64,000 bases of DNA from Rhizobium sp. NLR16a (GCF_017948245.1 NZ_CP072865.1:1513501-1577500); one strand, 5' to 3'; positions 1 to 9,695 are shown, counted from the stretch's first letter. Notes: generated by a model from the sequence alone, not told the origin. Made by a program: numbers and translations.

Positions 1-911
1 TCCTGGACGGCTTCGGGGCCGCGGTTCATGGCCTGCAGCGCGTCGACCAGCACGATCTGCCGGTCGAGCCGGGCGAAATGCTCGCGGAAGAACGGTTTGA
101 CGACCACGGATTTATAGGCCTCGTAACGCCGCTCCATCATCGTCCAGAGCGAGCCGCGATGGGGACGCGCGCCCGGCGGCAGGACGAGCGGGGCGAAAGT
201 CAGTGCCGGCGAGCCGTCGAGATCGCCGGGCAGAAGCAGACGCCCGGGCGGCAAAGTGGAGAGTGAGCGTTCGTCGGCCTTGCAGGCCTTGAGGTAATCG
301 GCAAAGGCGGTGGCAAGCGCGCGGGCTGCCATCTCGTCGGCGCCGGCATTTATATCGGCGGCACGTGTCAGAGCCAACCATTCCCGCGACAGTTCGGAGC
401 GCACGCCGTTTTGCGCAAGCGCAATCGTTTCCTCGCTGAACGTGCGGTAATCCTTGCCGAGCAGCGGCAGGTCGAGCAACCATTCGCCTGGATAATCGAC
501 GATATCGATTGACAGCCTGCCAGGCGAGAACAGGCGGTTCCACCCGCTGGCGCTCTGATAATCGACCGTAATGCGCAGTTCGGAAATGGCGCGCGTGGAA
601 TCCGGCCAGACGCGGTCCTTCACCAGCGCCCGGATATGATCCTCATATTGGAAACGGGGCACGGCATCATCGGGCTGAGGCTCCAGCCGCACGGCCGAAA
701 CGCGTCCCGACTGCACCGGCTCGAACAGCGGCAGCCGGCCGCCATGCAGGAGATTGTGGACAAGCGAGGAGATGAAGACCGTCTTACCGGAGCGGGAGAG
801 GCCGGTGACGCCGAGCCGCACGGTCGGATTGACGAGGCCGCTTGCCCTGTCAGCGAGATTATCAAACGCGATGCGGGCGTCGTCGGCGAGGGATGTCAGG
901 CGTGGCGGCAA
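1..911 (-). CDS. YcjX-family (DUF463) P-loop ATPase, 3' end outside window
   Basis: Reading leftward, this frame stays open from about 911 to the window edge and encodes a YcjX/DUF463 protein. A Walker A motif, GLSRSGKT, lies near residue 40, followed by a long region with a DIVDYPGEWLLDLPLL stretch typical of this family. The family is a predicted nucleotide-binding protein, often paired with a membrane partner (YcjF/DUF697), which would lie left of the window. I chose a TTG start at 911, just before the PPRLTSLADDAR segment, because no ATG lies near it upstream; the exact start is uncertain. The biochemical role of YcjX is not established. Confidence 0.8.
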   Translation of the reverse strand, partial: MPPRLTSLADDARIAFDNLADRASGLVNPTVRLGVTGLSRSGKTVFISSLVHNLLHGGRLPLFEPVQSGRVSAVRLEPQPDDAVPRFQYEDHIRALVKDRVWPDSTRAISELRITVDYQSASGWNRLFSPGRLSIDIVDYPGEWLLDLPLLGKDYRTFSEETIALAQNGVRSELSREWLALTRAADINAGADEMAARALATAFADYLKACKADERSLSTLPPGRLLLPGDLDGSPALTFAPLVLPPGARPHRGSLWTMMERRYEAYKSVVVKPFFREHFARLDRQIVLVDALQAMNRGPEAVQ

Positions 912-986
912 GGCGCAATTCCGGTTGATGACTGCCGGCAATATAGGAAGACTGCACCGCCCGAAAAAGAAGCGGAGCGAAAGACT

Positions 987-1481
987 TCAGACGACGAGAA
1001 AATCGATCAGGCGCCAGCCGCTGGCGGAAGCATCGAAATCGACAACGGCAAGACCTGCCGTTGGAAAGCCGGCGGGAAGGGCGTTTACCATGGCCTCGCG
1101 GCCGATCAGCGCCTCGAGCGCCTGCTCGATCGTCGGGTTGTGGCCGACCAGCATGACGGCGGCATTATCCTGCGCATCGACGATTTCGACATAGGTATCG
1201 ACCGTGGCGTTGTAGAGCGCGTCGATGTAACTCACGTCGAGTGTCAAACCCATTGCCCGATGGACGGCGTCGGCGGTGTCGCGGCAGCGAAGCGCCGTCG
1301 AACTGATCAGAAGATCGGGACGGTAGCCCTTGGCGGCGGCTTTGTCGGCGATAACCTCGGCATCGCCGTAGCCTTTTTCGTTGAGCGGGCGGTCGAAATC
1401 GCGCTGTCCGGGTTCGGCCCAGGCGGCCTCGGCGTGACGCAGGAGATAGATGCGATTGGGCGGAGGCAGGGGTACGGTCAT
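987..1481 (-). CDS. SixA-like histidine phosphatase
   Basis: This 164-residue protein belongs to the histidine phosphatase (phosphoglycerate mutase-like) superfamily. The catalytic signature LLRHAEA lies at residues 13-19, and the second conserved histidine is in the VGHNPT motif near residue 113. Size and layout match the short SixA group, which removes phosphate from phosphohistidine in proteins; a small-molecule substrate cannot be excluded. It has no signal peptide and should be cytosolic. It lies 75 bp upstream of the YcjX gene on the same strand. Confidence 0.8.
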   Translation of the reverse strand: MTVPLPPPNRIYLLRHAEAAWAEPGQRDFDRPLNEKGYGDAEVIADKAAAKGYRPDLLISSTALRCRDTADAVHRAMGLTLDVSYIDALYNATVDTYVEIVDAQDNAAVMLVGHNPTIEQALEALIGREAMVNALPAGFPTAGLAVVDFDASASGWRLIDFLVV

Positions 1482-1654
1482 GGGTAAATCCGGGATCGGC
1501 GGGTCTTTTCAGTAGCGGTTGCGATCATCCGCCGTCAACCGCCAGCCATGCCGCAACGGCCCAAAACGTGGGCGACCACAAGGCGTTTTGAAGACGAGAC
1601 GAAAATTGCGAACGCGAATAATCATGAGAAAATAATCCCTTAGCCAAAAATTGT

Positions 1655-1674
1655 AACAGATTTAAAAATCTGTT
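1655..1674. promoter_or_regulatory. 9-bp perfect inverted repeat upstream of dksA
   Basis: AACAGATTT and AAATCTGTT are separated by two bases, about 80 bp before the dksA start. It could be an operator or a hairpin in the dksA leader. There is no convincing U tract after it and no + strand gene before it, so a terminator is unlikely. Confidence 0.4.
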
Positions 1675-1756
1675 TAGCTGTCGTATTTGGCTTGAATCGC
1701 GGCTAGCGCTTGGGATATACACCCGCCCAGATGAGATGTTCTTCAGGAGAATCGCG

Positions 1757-2176
1757 TTGAGTGAGAAGATCGATCTTAGCAATTACGTTCCCTCGGAAGA
1801 GGAAGAATTCATGAACGTAAACCAGCGTGCCTACTTCAGGGCAAAGCTGGTCGCCTGGAAAAACGATATCCTTAGAGAAGCGCGCGAAACACTCGACCAT
1901 CTGGCCGAGGAAAGCGCAAACCATCCCGATCTCGCCGACAGGGCGTCGTCGGAAACCGACAGGGCGATCGAACTTCGCGCCCGCGATCGGCAGAGAAAAC
2001 TGATCTCCAAGATCGACGCGGCGCTGCAGCGCATCGAAGACGGCACCTACGGGTATTGCGAGGAAACCGGCGAACCGATCGGTCTCAAGCGTCTCGACGC
2101 CCGTCCGATCGCGACGCTGTCGATCGAGGCGCAGGAGCGCCACGAACGTCGCGAAAAGGTCTACCGCGACGAATGA
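1757..2176 (+). CDS. dksA: DksA/TraR-family RNA polymerase-binding regulator with a one-cysteine finger
   Basis: This 139-residue protein is the rhizobial form of DksA, which enters the RNA polymerase secondary channel and acts with ppGpp on transcription initiation. It has an N-terminal helical coiled-coil (about residues 25-95) and a C-terminal globular part with the conserved EDGTYGYCEETGEPIGLKRL and LDARP segments. Only one of the four usual zinc-ligand cysteines is present, in YCEETGE; the second pair is replaced in LSIEAQE. I start at the TTG at 1757, preceded by AGGAG at a good distance and giving the usual SEKIDLSNYVP N-terminus, not at the in-frame ATG at 1736. Confidence 0.85.
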   Translation: MSEKIDLSNYVPSEEEEFMNVNQRAYFRAKLVAWKNDILREARETLDHLAEESANHPDLADRASSETDRAIELRARDRQRKLISKIDAALQRIEDGTYGYCEETGEPIGLKRLDARPIATLSIEAQERHERREKVYRDE

Positions 2177-2205
2177 CCATTCCCATGCAGAGATGAGACA
2201 CATTC

Positions 2206-2234
2206 AGCGCCGCGATCCGATCGCGGCGCTTTTT
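2206..2234 (+). terminator. Rho-independent terminator of dksA
   Basis: A perfect 10-bp stem (2206-2215 with 2221-2230), a five-base loop and a T run follow 30 bp after the dksA stop. Confidence 0.85.
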
Positions 2235-2267
2235 GTTGAGCCATCTCCCGATGTGTCGAAGAGGCGG

Positions 2268-2903
2268 TTACGGGAAAGCGTCCGTCGCCAGAGCTTTCCA
2301 GAATGGTTCCCGCTCCGCCTCCGTGGCGAGATCGATTGTGACGAGGGTGCCATTCTTGATCCGCCGCCGCATGATGTCGGCCCGCTCGGGCTCTGTTCGA
2401 CAGAGGCCCCGATCGTGAAGAGCCTGCAGGCGGGAGCGTGATATCTTCAACTCGCCGGCCAGCAGCCGATCCAGGCGTATGCTTGCTGGAAACGGAGCCG
2501 CCAGTTCGATTTCCAGCCTCGTCCAGCCTGGGGTCTCGTGCCGGATCTCCTTGGCGATGTCGAATTCGGCGAACTCGTCCACACGCTGTGACTTGCGCCG
2601 CAGCGAATCAAGATTGAAGGTTTCCGCCCGAATCCAGCTCGGGTCGTTGGACTGCAGCGCGTCGAGAATCATCGGATCGACGTCTCGAATATTTCGGCGT
2701 TCGAAGATCGGGCGGTTCCATGTCCTTTCGCAGATCAGGCATTTGTAGATCAGCCAGGCGTCGAGCTTGCGACCGTTTGCATTAAGCCGGATCTTGCCGC
2801 TGGATCGGAAAGCTCTGAGGCCCCCGCATCCACCGCAGGCAATCCATGGCTGCGGCGCCGTTTTGGGAGTGATGGTCCATCGGACCCGAAGTGTCTTGCA
2901 CAT
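2268..2903 (-). CDS. DUF1062 domain protein
   Basis: This 211-residue protein matches the DUF1062 family in layout. Two CxxC pairs, CGGC near residue 24 and CLIC near residue 56, could form a zinc ribbon. The C-terminal part contains RLDRLLAGELKISRSRLQAL, which resembles an S4-type RNA-binding helix pair; that resemblance is my inference. A longer frame extends upstream to 3077, but ATG at 2903 starts the conserved domain (MCKTLRVRWTI) and has a GGAAG sequence upstream. The gene converges with dksA. Function unknown. Confidence 0.7.
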   Translation of the reverse strand: MCKTLRVRWTITPKTAPQPWIACGGCGGLRAFRSSGKIRLNANGRKLDAWLIYKCLICERTWNRPIFERRNIRDVDPMILDALQSNDPSWIRAETFNLDSLRRKSQRVDEFAEFDIAKEIRHETPGWTRLEIELAAPFPASIRLDRLLAGELKISRSRLQALHDRGLCRTEPERADIMRRRIKNGTLVTIDLATEAEREPFWKALATDAFP

Positions 2904-3307
2904 ATCGTCTTGGTCTTCCGTTCGGAAGTCCACCAAGATGGTGCATGAGAAAACCCTTGCGGGCGCGGTATGGCGATGTTGTGGGCGGCTGAAGAGCTGA
3001 GACAGCAGAGCTGCACATGGCACATTGTAACAATGCCAAACCGGTCTCTCGCCACCACCCGATGAACATGTTCGCATGCCGTCAGCGCGTCGCTCACGGC
3101 TACACGGGTGAAACTGGGGTGAGACCGGTATTTACTTAGGCAAAGTCTACCTCGGATGCGCCAATGCTCTTCAACCTGATCGATAGCAAATGATCGGCAT
3201 GATAGGGAGTCCCCGAGGTGTTGGCGAGGTGAAAGCCGCAGCATTGCGGCTTTTATGCAACTTCATGACGAAGCTAACGGATGACAACCGAGATGTAAGC
3301 GTTTGTC
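2904..3307. other. 404-bp intergenic region
   Basis: This stretch separates the DUF1062 gene from the end of the FliO-like gene. I see no convincing coding frame or RNA gene in it. It should hold the promoter of the DUF1062 gene and has one hairpin at 3234-3251. Confidence 0.5.
3234..3255 (-). terminator. Possible terminator of the FliO-like gene
   Basis: A 7-bp stem, AGCCGCA (3234-3240) with TGCGGCT (3245-3251), lies about 55 bp downstream of the FliO-like stop. The T tail is short on the minus strand, so this is weak. Confidence 0.35.
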
Positions 3308-4342
3308 TTACTTGTCGCGGTTGACGCTCATTTCGCCGAAGATGCGGGCGACTTCTTTCTGCAGGTCGGTGTCGGCACCGGTGATGGGGGCAAGCTCGGG
3401 ATCACGGCGCGGCTGGTTGGCCGGCTGCGGCGCGGCCTGACGAGGGCCCTGATTTGCCGGGGCCGGCACGATGCGCTCGGCCGTCAAATTGTTTGACATT
3501 TCCTCTTCCAGCACCCGTTGGAAATCACGGCGGATCGCCGCTGCCGATTGCACAGCCGCATCGTCCTCGGCCGTAGCGGCAGCGGCGCGCGGCGCCGGCA
3601 TATCCGGGGCGGAGACCTCGGGCTCGATGCGCTGCTGAGGCAGCACGCGCTGGCGGGCGGCATCCAGGATTTCGGCGGCGCTTGCGGTATCGCGGAACGA
3701 TGCCGGCTGCGCGCCGGCGGCAGCAGAGGGGCGCTCCGGGGTGCGCGCTTGGGGCGGGACAGCGCGTAGGGATTGGTCGCGTTCGGTCGATAGAGGTGCC
3801 GTCGCCGGTTCTGGCGGAAGAGGGCCGGTGGCCACCGGCGGCGGCATGGTGGGCGCGGCCGATGGTTCGGGGCGCGGCCGCGGCTCCGATGCGGTGGGCG
3901 CAGCGAAGGGGTGGGCGGCGGCCGGCTCGGCGCGGGGTGTGACCGGCGCACGGGCGGCGGAAACAGGCGGTGTTTCCGGCCGCGGGACTGCAATCGGCCG
4001 ATCGGCGGCAGGCTCCGGGCGTGAGAGGCTTTCCGGCTGCTCGGTCGTCTGCGGCAGGATCCGGCTTTCAATGACGATATCGGTCGGGCCACCGATCATG
4101 ATAAGATGCTCGACATCATCTCGGCGCACCAGCACCAGCCGGCGGCGGGCGTCGACGGCTGCCGCGTCCAGCACCTGCAGGCGGGGCTGACGGTTGCGAC
4201 CGCCGCGTACAAAGGGCGACGGGGCGCGGCCTCGCATCAGCCAGAGTGCCAGAATGAGCAGGAGGAGCGCCAGGCCAACGCCACCGGCCGCAAGCAGGAA
4301 ACGGCTGCCATAGGCTGCGACAAGATCATCGAACATAGTCAC
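3308..4342 (-). CDS. FliO-like membrane protein with long Pro/Ala-rich region
   Basis: A 344-residue protein with one strong N-terminal membrane segment (about residues 15-37), then a short FliO-type domain (RLQVLDAAAVDARRRLVLVRRDDVEHLIMIGG, residues about 54-86). A long low-complexity Pro/Ala/Glu-rich stretch runs to about residue 255, followed by a charged helix and a short conserved tail. FliO helps assemble the flagellar export gate, but no other flagellar gene is in view, so a flagellar role is inferred from the domain alone. Start is M1 or M3. It is divergent from cckA. Confidence 0.65.
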   Translation of the reverse strand: MTMFDDLVAAYGSRFLLAAGGVGLALLLLILALWLMRGRAPSPFVRGGRNRQPRLQVLDAAAVDARRRLVLVRRDDVEHLIMIGGPTDIVIESRILPQTTEQPESLSRPEPAADRPIAVPRPETPPVSAARAPVTPRAEPAAAHPFAAPTASEPRPRPEPSAAPTMPPPVATGPLPPEPATAPLSTERDQSLRAVPPQARTPERPSAAAGAQPASFRDTASAAEILDAARQRVLPQQRIEPEVSAPDMPAPRAAAATAEDDAAVQSAAAIRRDFQRVLEEEMSNNLTAERIVPAPANQGPRQAAPQPANQPRRDPELAPITGADTDLQKEVARIFGEMSVNRDK

Positions 4343-4641
4343 TCACTCCATTTCACATTCGGCACATATTGACGACTTTTCCGTCCCTTAGGCAAGGGCA
4401 GCCGGCCCTGTCCAGCCATGCACGAATGCGATTTCGTGTTATGCCGAATTGCAGCTGCCGGCGTCGCGCGCAGGCAGCTGCCGCAGGCATCAGCCGCAGA
4501 TGGCGCTCTTGCCTGTGAATTCAAGCGGTCTTGCCGGCGACCGGTGTTTTTGCCGGCTTGGCAAATTGCTAAGAAGGAAAGAGCGCCTGATTCCCGCTTC
4601 TTATTCGTGCTACGAGGTGGGGGGGCATATGCGAGGAATAT

Positions 4642-7242
4642 ATGACGAAACCGCGTCAGGTCGACGACTATAACGCACCGCTTGTGGATCGTGGGGGGCG
4701 TTCTGGCACGGTTTTGCGCATTCTTCTCCTGGCGCTCGTGCTGATCGCGGCCGCCGGGGCTTTTGTCGTCTTCAAGCGATCGCTCGACAACGAGATGGTG
4801 CTCGGCGGTCTAGGCGTTCTCGCCATGGTCGGCATCTTCTTCCTGGTATCTTCCGTCATCGGCTTCATCGAAGTGATGCCGCAGCGCCAGTCCGACAGCC
4901 TGGCGCGCGCCTTCCTCAACAGCCACCCGGATGGCACGCTGATCACCGACGAAAAGGGCCGTATCATCTATGCCAACGCCGCCTATGGCGCGCTCACCGG
5001 CGCGCGCAAGGCAACAGAAGTGCAGACGCTGGAAACGCTGCTGTCGCGGCATCGCGAATCCAACGAGGCGCTCTACCGGCTTGTCAACGGTCTGCGCGAG
5101 GGCAAGGAGGGCCGGGAGGAATTCCGCCTGCTGCGCGCCGTCGGGCCCGGCAGCAACAGCTCGGGCGCGCATTGGTACCGGCTGAAGGTGCGGCTGCTGC
5201 AGCCGGAGGATGATGGCGGCAAGCCGCTTCAGATCTGGCAGATCACCGACATTACCGCCGAACGCGACGATCAGGAGCGCTTCTTCAAGGAGCTGCAGAA
5301 TGCGATCGACTATCTCGATCACGCTCCGGCCGGTTTCTTCTCCGCCGGCAGGAAGGGCGAAATCTTCTACCTGAACGCGACACTTGCCGAGTGGCTGGGC
5401 CTCGACCTGACCAAGTTCCTGCCCGGCTCGATGTCGATTGGCGATCTGGTGGCGGGCGAGGGGCTGGCGCTGATCCAGTCGGTGCAGGCCGAGCCCGGCC
5501 TGAAAAAAACCGTGACGCTGGATCTCGATCTGCGCAAGACCAACGGCCAGAGCCTGCCGGTGCAGATCATCCACAGCGTCACCTCGATGCGCGACGGCGC
5601 TCCAGGCGAAAGCCGGACGATCGTGCTGGCGCGCGGAAAGAGCAGCGAGAGCGGCCAGTCCGCTTCGGCCGCCGCCATGCGCTTCACCCGCTTCTTCAAC
5701 AATACGCCGATGGCGATCGCCTCGGTCGACGGCGATGGACGCATCCTGCGCACCAACGCTCCGTTCCTGAAGCTGTTCTCCGGCATCGTCTCGCGCGACG
5801 ACCTGGAAAAGGCGCCGTATCTCGAAACCATCGTGCAGGAGAGCGACCGGCCGCAACTGGCCGCGGCGCTGACGGCCGCCAAGGACCGGCAGGGTGACAT
5901 CCCGCCGCTCGACACCCGCACGCCGACCGACGAGGCGCGCTATTTCCGCTTCTATGTCAACGCCGTCATCGACCAGAGCGACGAGGCGCCGGAAGAAGCG
6001 GCGATCGTCTATGCCGTCGAGGTGACCGAGCAGAAGGCGCTGGAAGCGCAAATGGCGCAGACGCAAAAGATGAACGCTGTCGGAACGCTCGCCGGTGGTA
6101 TTGCACATGACTTCAACAACGTCCTGACGGCGATCCTGCTTTCTTCCGATCACCTGCTGCTGCAGGCGCGTCCTTCCGATGCAAGCTTCGCCGATCTGAT
6201 GGAAATCAAGCGCAACGCCAACCGCGCCGCGGTGCTGGTGCGCCAGTTGCTCGCCTTCTCACGTAAGCAGACGATGCGGCCCTCGGTGCTGAACCTCACT
6301 GATGTCGTCGGCGACCTGCGCATGCTGGTCGACCGGCTGCTCTCCGGCACCAATGTCAAGCTCGATGTGCAATATGGCCGCGATCTCTGGCCCGTCAAAA
6401 CGGACCTTTCGCAATTCGAGCAGGTGCTAATCAATCTCTGCGTCAATGCGCGCGACGCAATGCCCGACGGCGGCACGCTGACGCTGCGCACCCGTAATCT
6501 GACTGCAGCCGACGTCGCGGCCTTCAACTATTCCTACATGCCGGCCGAGGACATGGTGCTGGTCGAAGTCGCCGATACCGGTACAGGCATCGCGCCCGAG
6601 ATCATGGACAAGATTTTCGAGCCCTTCTTCACCACCAAGGATGTCGGCAAGGGCACCGGGCTTGGTCTCGCCATGGTCTACGGCATCGTCAAGCAGTCCG
6701 GCGGCTACATCCAGCCAGAATCCGAAGTCGGCAAAGGCACGACCTTCCGGGTCTTCCTGCCGCGCCACATCCCGGAGCCGGCGATTGCCGCGGAGGCGGG
6801 TTCGATCGACAGTGCCATCAATGAAGTCCCAGCCGCGCCCGCGGTGACCGCGCAGCAGCCGGAGGACCTGACCGGCTCGGCCGTCGTCCTTCTCGTCGAA
6901 GACGAGGAAGCGGTGCGCCGCGGCGGCAAGCGCATGCTGGAAACGCGCGGCTACACCGTGCATGAGGCGGGCTCGGGCGTCGAGGCGCTGAGCATCATGG
7001 AGGAGCTCGAGGGCAAGGTCGACATTGTCGTTTCCGACGTGGTCATGCCCGAAATGGACGGCCCGACGCTGCTGCGCGAGTTGCGAAAGAATTACCCCGA
7101 CCTGAAATTCATCTTCGTCTCCGGCTATGCCGAGGACGCCTTTGCCCGCAATCTGCCCCCGGATGCGAAATTCGGATTTTTGCCCAAGCCGTTCTCGCTG
7201 AAGCAGCTTGCCGTGGTGGTGAAGGAAACGTTGGATAGCTAA
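4642..7242 (+). CDS. cckA: Cell-cycle hybrid histidine kinase CckA
   Basis: The 866-residue protein has two N-terminal membrane segments (about residues 24-44 and 53-76), PAS-type sensory regions, a HisKA domain with the phospho-accepting histidine at residue 489 (GGIAHDFNN), an HATPase domain with N, G1 and G2 motifs ([22 protein letters not shown]) and a C-terminal receiver whose phospho-aspartate is residue 799 ([12 protein letters not shown]). This is the architecture of CckA, which through ChpT controls CtrA and acts as kinase or phosphatase at the membrane. GCGAGGA lies a few bases before the ATG. It stands alone, divergent from the FliO-like gene. Confidence 0.93.
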   Translation: MTKPRQVDDYNAPLVDRGGRSGTVLRILLLALVLIAAAGAFVVFKRSLDNEMVLGGLGVLAMVGIFFLVSSVIGFIEVMPQRQSDSLARAFLNSHPDGTLITDEKGRIIYANAAYGALTGARKATEVQTLETLLSRHRESNEALYRLVNGLREGKEGREEFRLLRAVGPGSNSSGAHWYRLKVRLLQPEDDGGKPLQIWQITDITAERDDQERFFKELQNAIDYLDHAPAGFFSAGRKGEIFYLNATLAEWLGLDLTKFLPGSMSIGDLVAGEGLALIQSVQAEPGLKKTVTLDLDLRKTNGQSLPVQIIHSVTSMRDGAPGESRTIVLARGKSSESGQSASAAAMRFTRFFNNTPMAIASVDGDGRILRTNAPFLKLFSGIVSRDDLEKAPYLETIVQESDRPQLAAALTAAKDRQGDIPPLDTRTPTDEARYFRFYVNAVIDQSDEAPEEAAIVYAVEVTEQKALEAQMAQTQKMNAVGTLAGGIAHDFNNVLTAILLSSDHLLLQARPSDASFADLMEIKRNANRAAVLVRQLLAFSRKQTMRPSVLNLTDVVGDLRMLVDRLLSGTNVKLDVQYGRDLWPVKTDLSQFEQVLINLCVNARDAMPDGGTLTLRTRNLTAADVAAFNYSYMPAEDMVLVEVADTGTGIAPEIMDKIFEPFFTTKDVGKGTGLGLAMVYGIVKQSGGYIQPESEVGKGTTFRVFLPRHIPEPAIAAEAGSIDSAINEVPAAPAVTAQQPEDLTGSAVVLLVEDEEAVRRGGKRMLETRGYTVHEAGSGVEALSIMEELEGKVDIVVSDVVMPEMDGPTLLRELRKNYPDLKFIFVSGYAEDAFARNLPPDAKFGFLPKPFSLKQLAVVVKETLDS

Positions 7243-7294
7243 TTACGGCTTGATGGTTTCCGGAGAGAGCACACTGTGTGGCACCCGCTCTGTC

Positions 7295-7441
7295 CTGCCG
7301 GACATCTCCCCCACAAGGGGGAGATCGATGAGCGGCTTAGCCGTCCCACACAGCCACCGCTTTGCCGAGCTACAACGCCTATTGTTTTGGTAAACCTTGG
7401 GTCCAGCCAATCTCCCCACCTGTGGGGGAGATGCCCGGCAG
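7295..7441. repeat. RIME-like intergenic palindromic element
   Basis: Two palindromes lie between cckA and psuG. The first is a perfect 9-bp inverted repeat (ATCTCCCCC 7304-7312 with 7317-7325). The second is imperfect, centred near 7420. The outer arms (7295-7311 and 7425-7441, CTGCCGG[A/G]CATCTCCCC) are inverted copies with one mismatch. This is the layout of Rhizobium-specific intergenic mosaic elements. Confidence 0.75.
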
Positions 7442-7504
7442 AGCAGAGGGGCGGCTCAACGGCACTATCTATCTGTATGGCGGGACCGGCCCGGCCGTCA
7501 AAAA

Positions 7505-8431
7505 TTACTCACCCAAAGCCACGGCAATCTCCGCCGCAAGCCTTGCATTGTTCTCCACCAGAGCGATGTTCGTCTTCAGGCTCTGACCATCCGTCAGGTC
7601 GAAGATGGTCGAGAGCAGATAAGGCGTCACCGCCTTGCCGGTCACTTCGTCGCGCTCGGCGCTATCAAGTGCCCGCTCGATATAGATTTCCATCTCTTCA
7701 CGCGCGATTTCGTCGGCTTCCGGCACCGGATTGGCGACGAGCATGCCGCCGTCGATGCCGAGCTGTTCGCGCACCGTCTGGAAATTGGCGATGGCCGCCG
7801 GGCTGTTCAGCGAGAGCGGGCTGCGGATACCTGATGAACGCGACCAGAAGGCTGGGAATTCTTCGCTCTCATAGGTGACCACGGGCACGCCGCGCGTCTC
7901 CAGCACTTCAAGCGTCTTTGGAATGTCGAGGATTGCCTTGGCGCCGGCGCAGACGACGATAACGCCGGTGCGCGCGAGCTCTTCGAGATCGGCTGATATA
8001 TCGAAGCTTTCCTCGGCGCCGCGATGCACGCCGCCGATGCCGCCTGTGGCGAAGACACGAATGCCGGCGCGGGCCGCCGCGATCATCGTCGCCGCGACCG
8101 TGGTGGCGCCGGTGCGGCGCTCGGCGATCGCGAAGGCGAGATCGGCCCGCGACACCTTCATCACCTCAGTTGCCTTGGCAAGCTGCTCCAGTTGCGCAGC
8201 TTCAAGGCCGATATGCAGCGTGCCGTGGATGACCGCGATCGTTGCCGGCACGGCGCCCTGTTCGCGAATGATCGTCTCGACGCTGCGCGCCATTTCGATA
8301 TTGCCGGGATAGGGCATGCCGTGCGTGATGATGGTCGATTCCAGCGCCACCAGCGGTGCGCCGCGCTGCTTGGCGCTGGCGACCTCCTTCGAATAGGCGA
8401 TCGGCAGAAGAGGGGAGATGGGCTTGGTCAT
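7505..8431 (-). CDS. psuG: Pseudouridine-5'-phosphate glycosidase
   Basis: This 308-residue protein is a PsuG/IndA-family enzyme that reversibly splits pseudouridine 5'-phosphate into uracil and ribose 5-phosphate. Family signatures visible are VALESTIITHGMPYP near the N-terminus, RTGATTVAATM, FATGGIGGVHRG, and SLNSPAAIANF. I start at the ATG at 8431, preceded by ACAGGAC, rather than nine codons upstream. It lies downstream of the sugar kinase psuK on the same strand; a kinase followed by a glycosidase is the normal pseudouridine catabolic pair. Confidence 0.92.
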   Translation of the reverse strand: MTKPISPLLPIAYSKEVASAKQRGAPLVALESTIITHGMPYPGNIEMARSVETIIREQGAVPATIAVIHGTLHIGLEAAQLEQLAKATEVMKVSRADLAFAIAERRTGATTVAATMIAAARAGIRVFATGGIGGVHRGAEESFDISADLEELARTGVIVVCAGAKAILDIPKTLEVLETRGVPVVTYESEEFPAFWSRSSGIRSPLSLNSPAAIANFQTVREQLGIDGGMLVANPVPEADEIAREEMEIYIERALDSAERDEVTGKAVTPYLLSTIFDLTDGQSLKTNIALVENNARLAAEIAVALGE

Positions 8432-8452
8432 GATCTTGTCCTGTGATCGGCG

Positions 8453-8500
8453 GAGCATGAAACCGAAAAGCGTGGGCGGTTTTCGAACGGCATCATGCTC
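8453..8500. repeat. 48-bp dispersed rhizobial palindrome
   Basis: GAGCATGA (8453-8460) pairs with TCATGCTC (8493-8500), and the interior ACCGAAAAGCGTGGGCGGT[T]TTCG is largely self-complementary. I recall very similar palindromes in many Rhizobium and Agrobacterium intergenic regions. It sits between psuK and psuG. Confidence 0.65.
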
Positions 8501-8520
8501 AACTCTTTAATTCAGTCGCT

Positions 8521-9462
8521 TCAATGTAGAATTCTGACCTCGGGAACAAGGGCAAGTGCCTCGTTCAAGAGATCCGGCGTCAGATTTTCGTTGACGGCGT
8601 GCCGGGACTGCACCGTGAGCGCTGCCGCCGCCGCGCCGTGGCGAATGGCCTCCTCAAGCGGCAGGCCAAATATCAAGGCGGCGAGCGTGCCGGCGGCAAG
8701 GGAATCGCCGGCGCCCGTGACATCGGCGACGGTGTCGGCGATTGGCGGCTGCAGCGCCACGGCGCGGTCTTTGCAAATCGCAACAAGCTCACGCCGGCCG
8801 CGGGTGACCACGGCGTTTCTGATGCCGATCTCGTTCAGGAGCGGCGGCCAACCGCCCAAATCCTCCGGCTGCACGCCGGTAACGGCAGCGGCTTCGGCCT
8901 CGTTCAGGAACAGATAGTCGATATCCGCGATGCAGGGTTTCAGCCGGACCACCTTGGCCGGCGAGATTGCGATGGCCGCGACGGGTTTGGCCAGGGAGTT
9001 CGCCTTGGCGACGATCGCCGCGATCGTCTCTTCCGGCAGATTGGCGTCGACGAGAATGAAATCATGCGCGGCGAAGGCCTCGCGCACCCAGCGGATGGAC
9101 AGGCGCCGCGGCACGAAGAAGCGGTAGAGATCCATATCGGCAAGGGCGATCACGAGGTCGCCGTTCTTCTCGATGATCGCTGTGTAGCTCGGCGTCTTGC
9201 GGTCGAGGAAGACGAAGGGCCGATCGTCGATGCCGGCGAAATCGGCGGCTTCGCCGACCATTTCGCCGAAGGGATCGCCGCCGCGCGGCGAGATCATCGT
9301 CACGTGAAAGCCCAGTCTTGCAAGGTTGCGCGCCGCATTGAAACCGCCGCCGCCCGGCTCCTCGAACCAGGTGCCGGGGTTGCTGGCCCCTGGCGCCGTT
9401 TCGCCGGAGATGCGGCCACGCCTGTCGATATGGGCGCCGCCGAGAGCGAGAATCTTTTTCAT
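8521..9462 (-). CDS. psuK: PfkB-family sugar kinase, probable pseudouridine kinase
   Basis: A 313-residue ribokinase/PfkB-fold kinase. The N-terminal substrate-binding GGGGFNAARNLARLG motif and the C-terminal PfkB signature DVTGAGDSLAAGTLAAL with the catalytic aspartate are present. Its position just upstream of psuG, and the pairing of these two functions in known operons, make pseudouridine kinase the best call. The ATG at 9462 is used; an in-frame TTG lies one codon upstream. The 58-bp spacer to psuG carries a dispersed repeat, so co-transcription is likely but not certain. Confidence 0.8.
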   Translation of the reverse strand: MKKILALGGAHIDRRGRISGETAPGASNPGTWFEEPGGGGFNAARNLARLGFHVTMISPRGGDPFGEMVGEAADFAGIDDRPFVFLDRKTPSYTAIIEKNGDLVIALADMDLYRFFVPRRLSIRWVREAFAAHDFILVDANLPEETIAAIVAKANSLAKPVAAIAISPAKVVRLKPCIADIDYLFLNEAEAAAVTGVQPEDLGGWPPLLNEIGIRNAVVTRGRRELVAICKDRAVALQPPIADTVADVTGAGDSLAAGTLAALIFGLPLEEAIRHGAAAAALTVQSRHAVNENLTPDLLNEALALVPEVRILH

Positions 9463-9633
9463 CAACTCACCCGCTTCTCATAACCCGGGAAAGGCGAATC
9501 GAAGCGGTCCGCCTGGCTGCGACAAAGCCGGCTCATAAGGCCTAAGCCGTTGCTTTGCATTGATAAAACAAATGTAGAACACGGGCCGTTTTACCTTTTT
9601 CTTTCAAATGTTTGTACGCCTATTGCGGGAATG

Positions 9634-9648
9634 GAACAAATAGGGTAC
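9634..9648 (+). promoter_or_regulatory. LexA operator (SOS box) of recA
   Basis: GAAC-N7-GTAC lies 48-62 bp upstream of the recA start. This matches the operator form that I recall as experimentally defined for Rhizobium etli recA, a variant of the alphaproteobacterial GAAC/GTTC-N7-GTTC box. Confidence 0.75.
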
Positions 9649-9695
9649 AAACTCGACATTGCTTGAGCGGCTTCAATAACCTAAAGGTGGATCGG

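Noticed and set aside
636..1487. A 283-residue frame on the + strand
   Set aside because: It runs antisense through both the YcjX-like and SixA-like genes.
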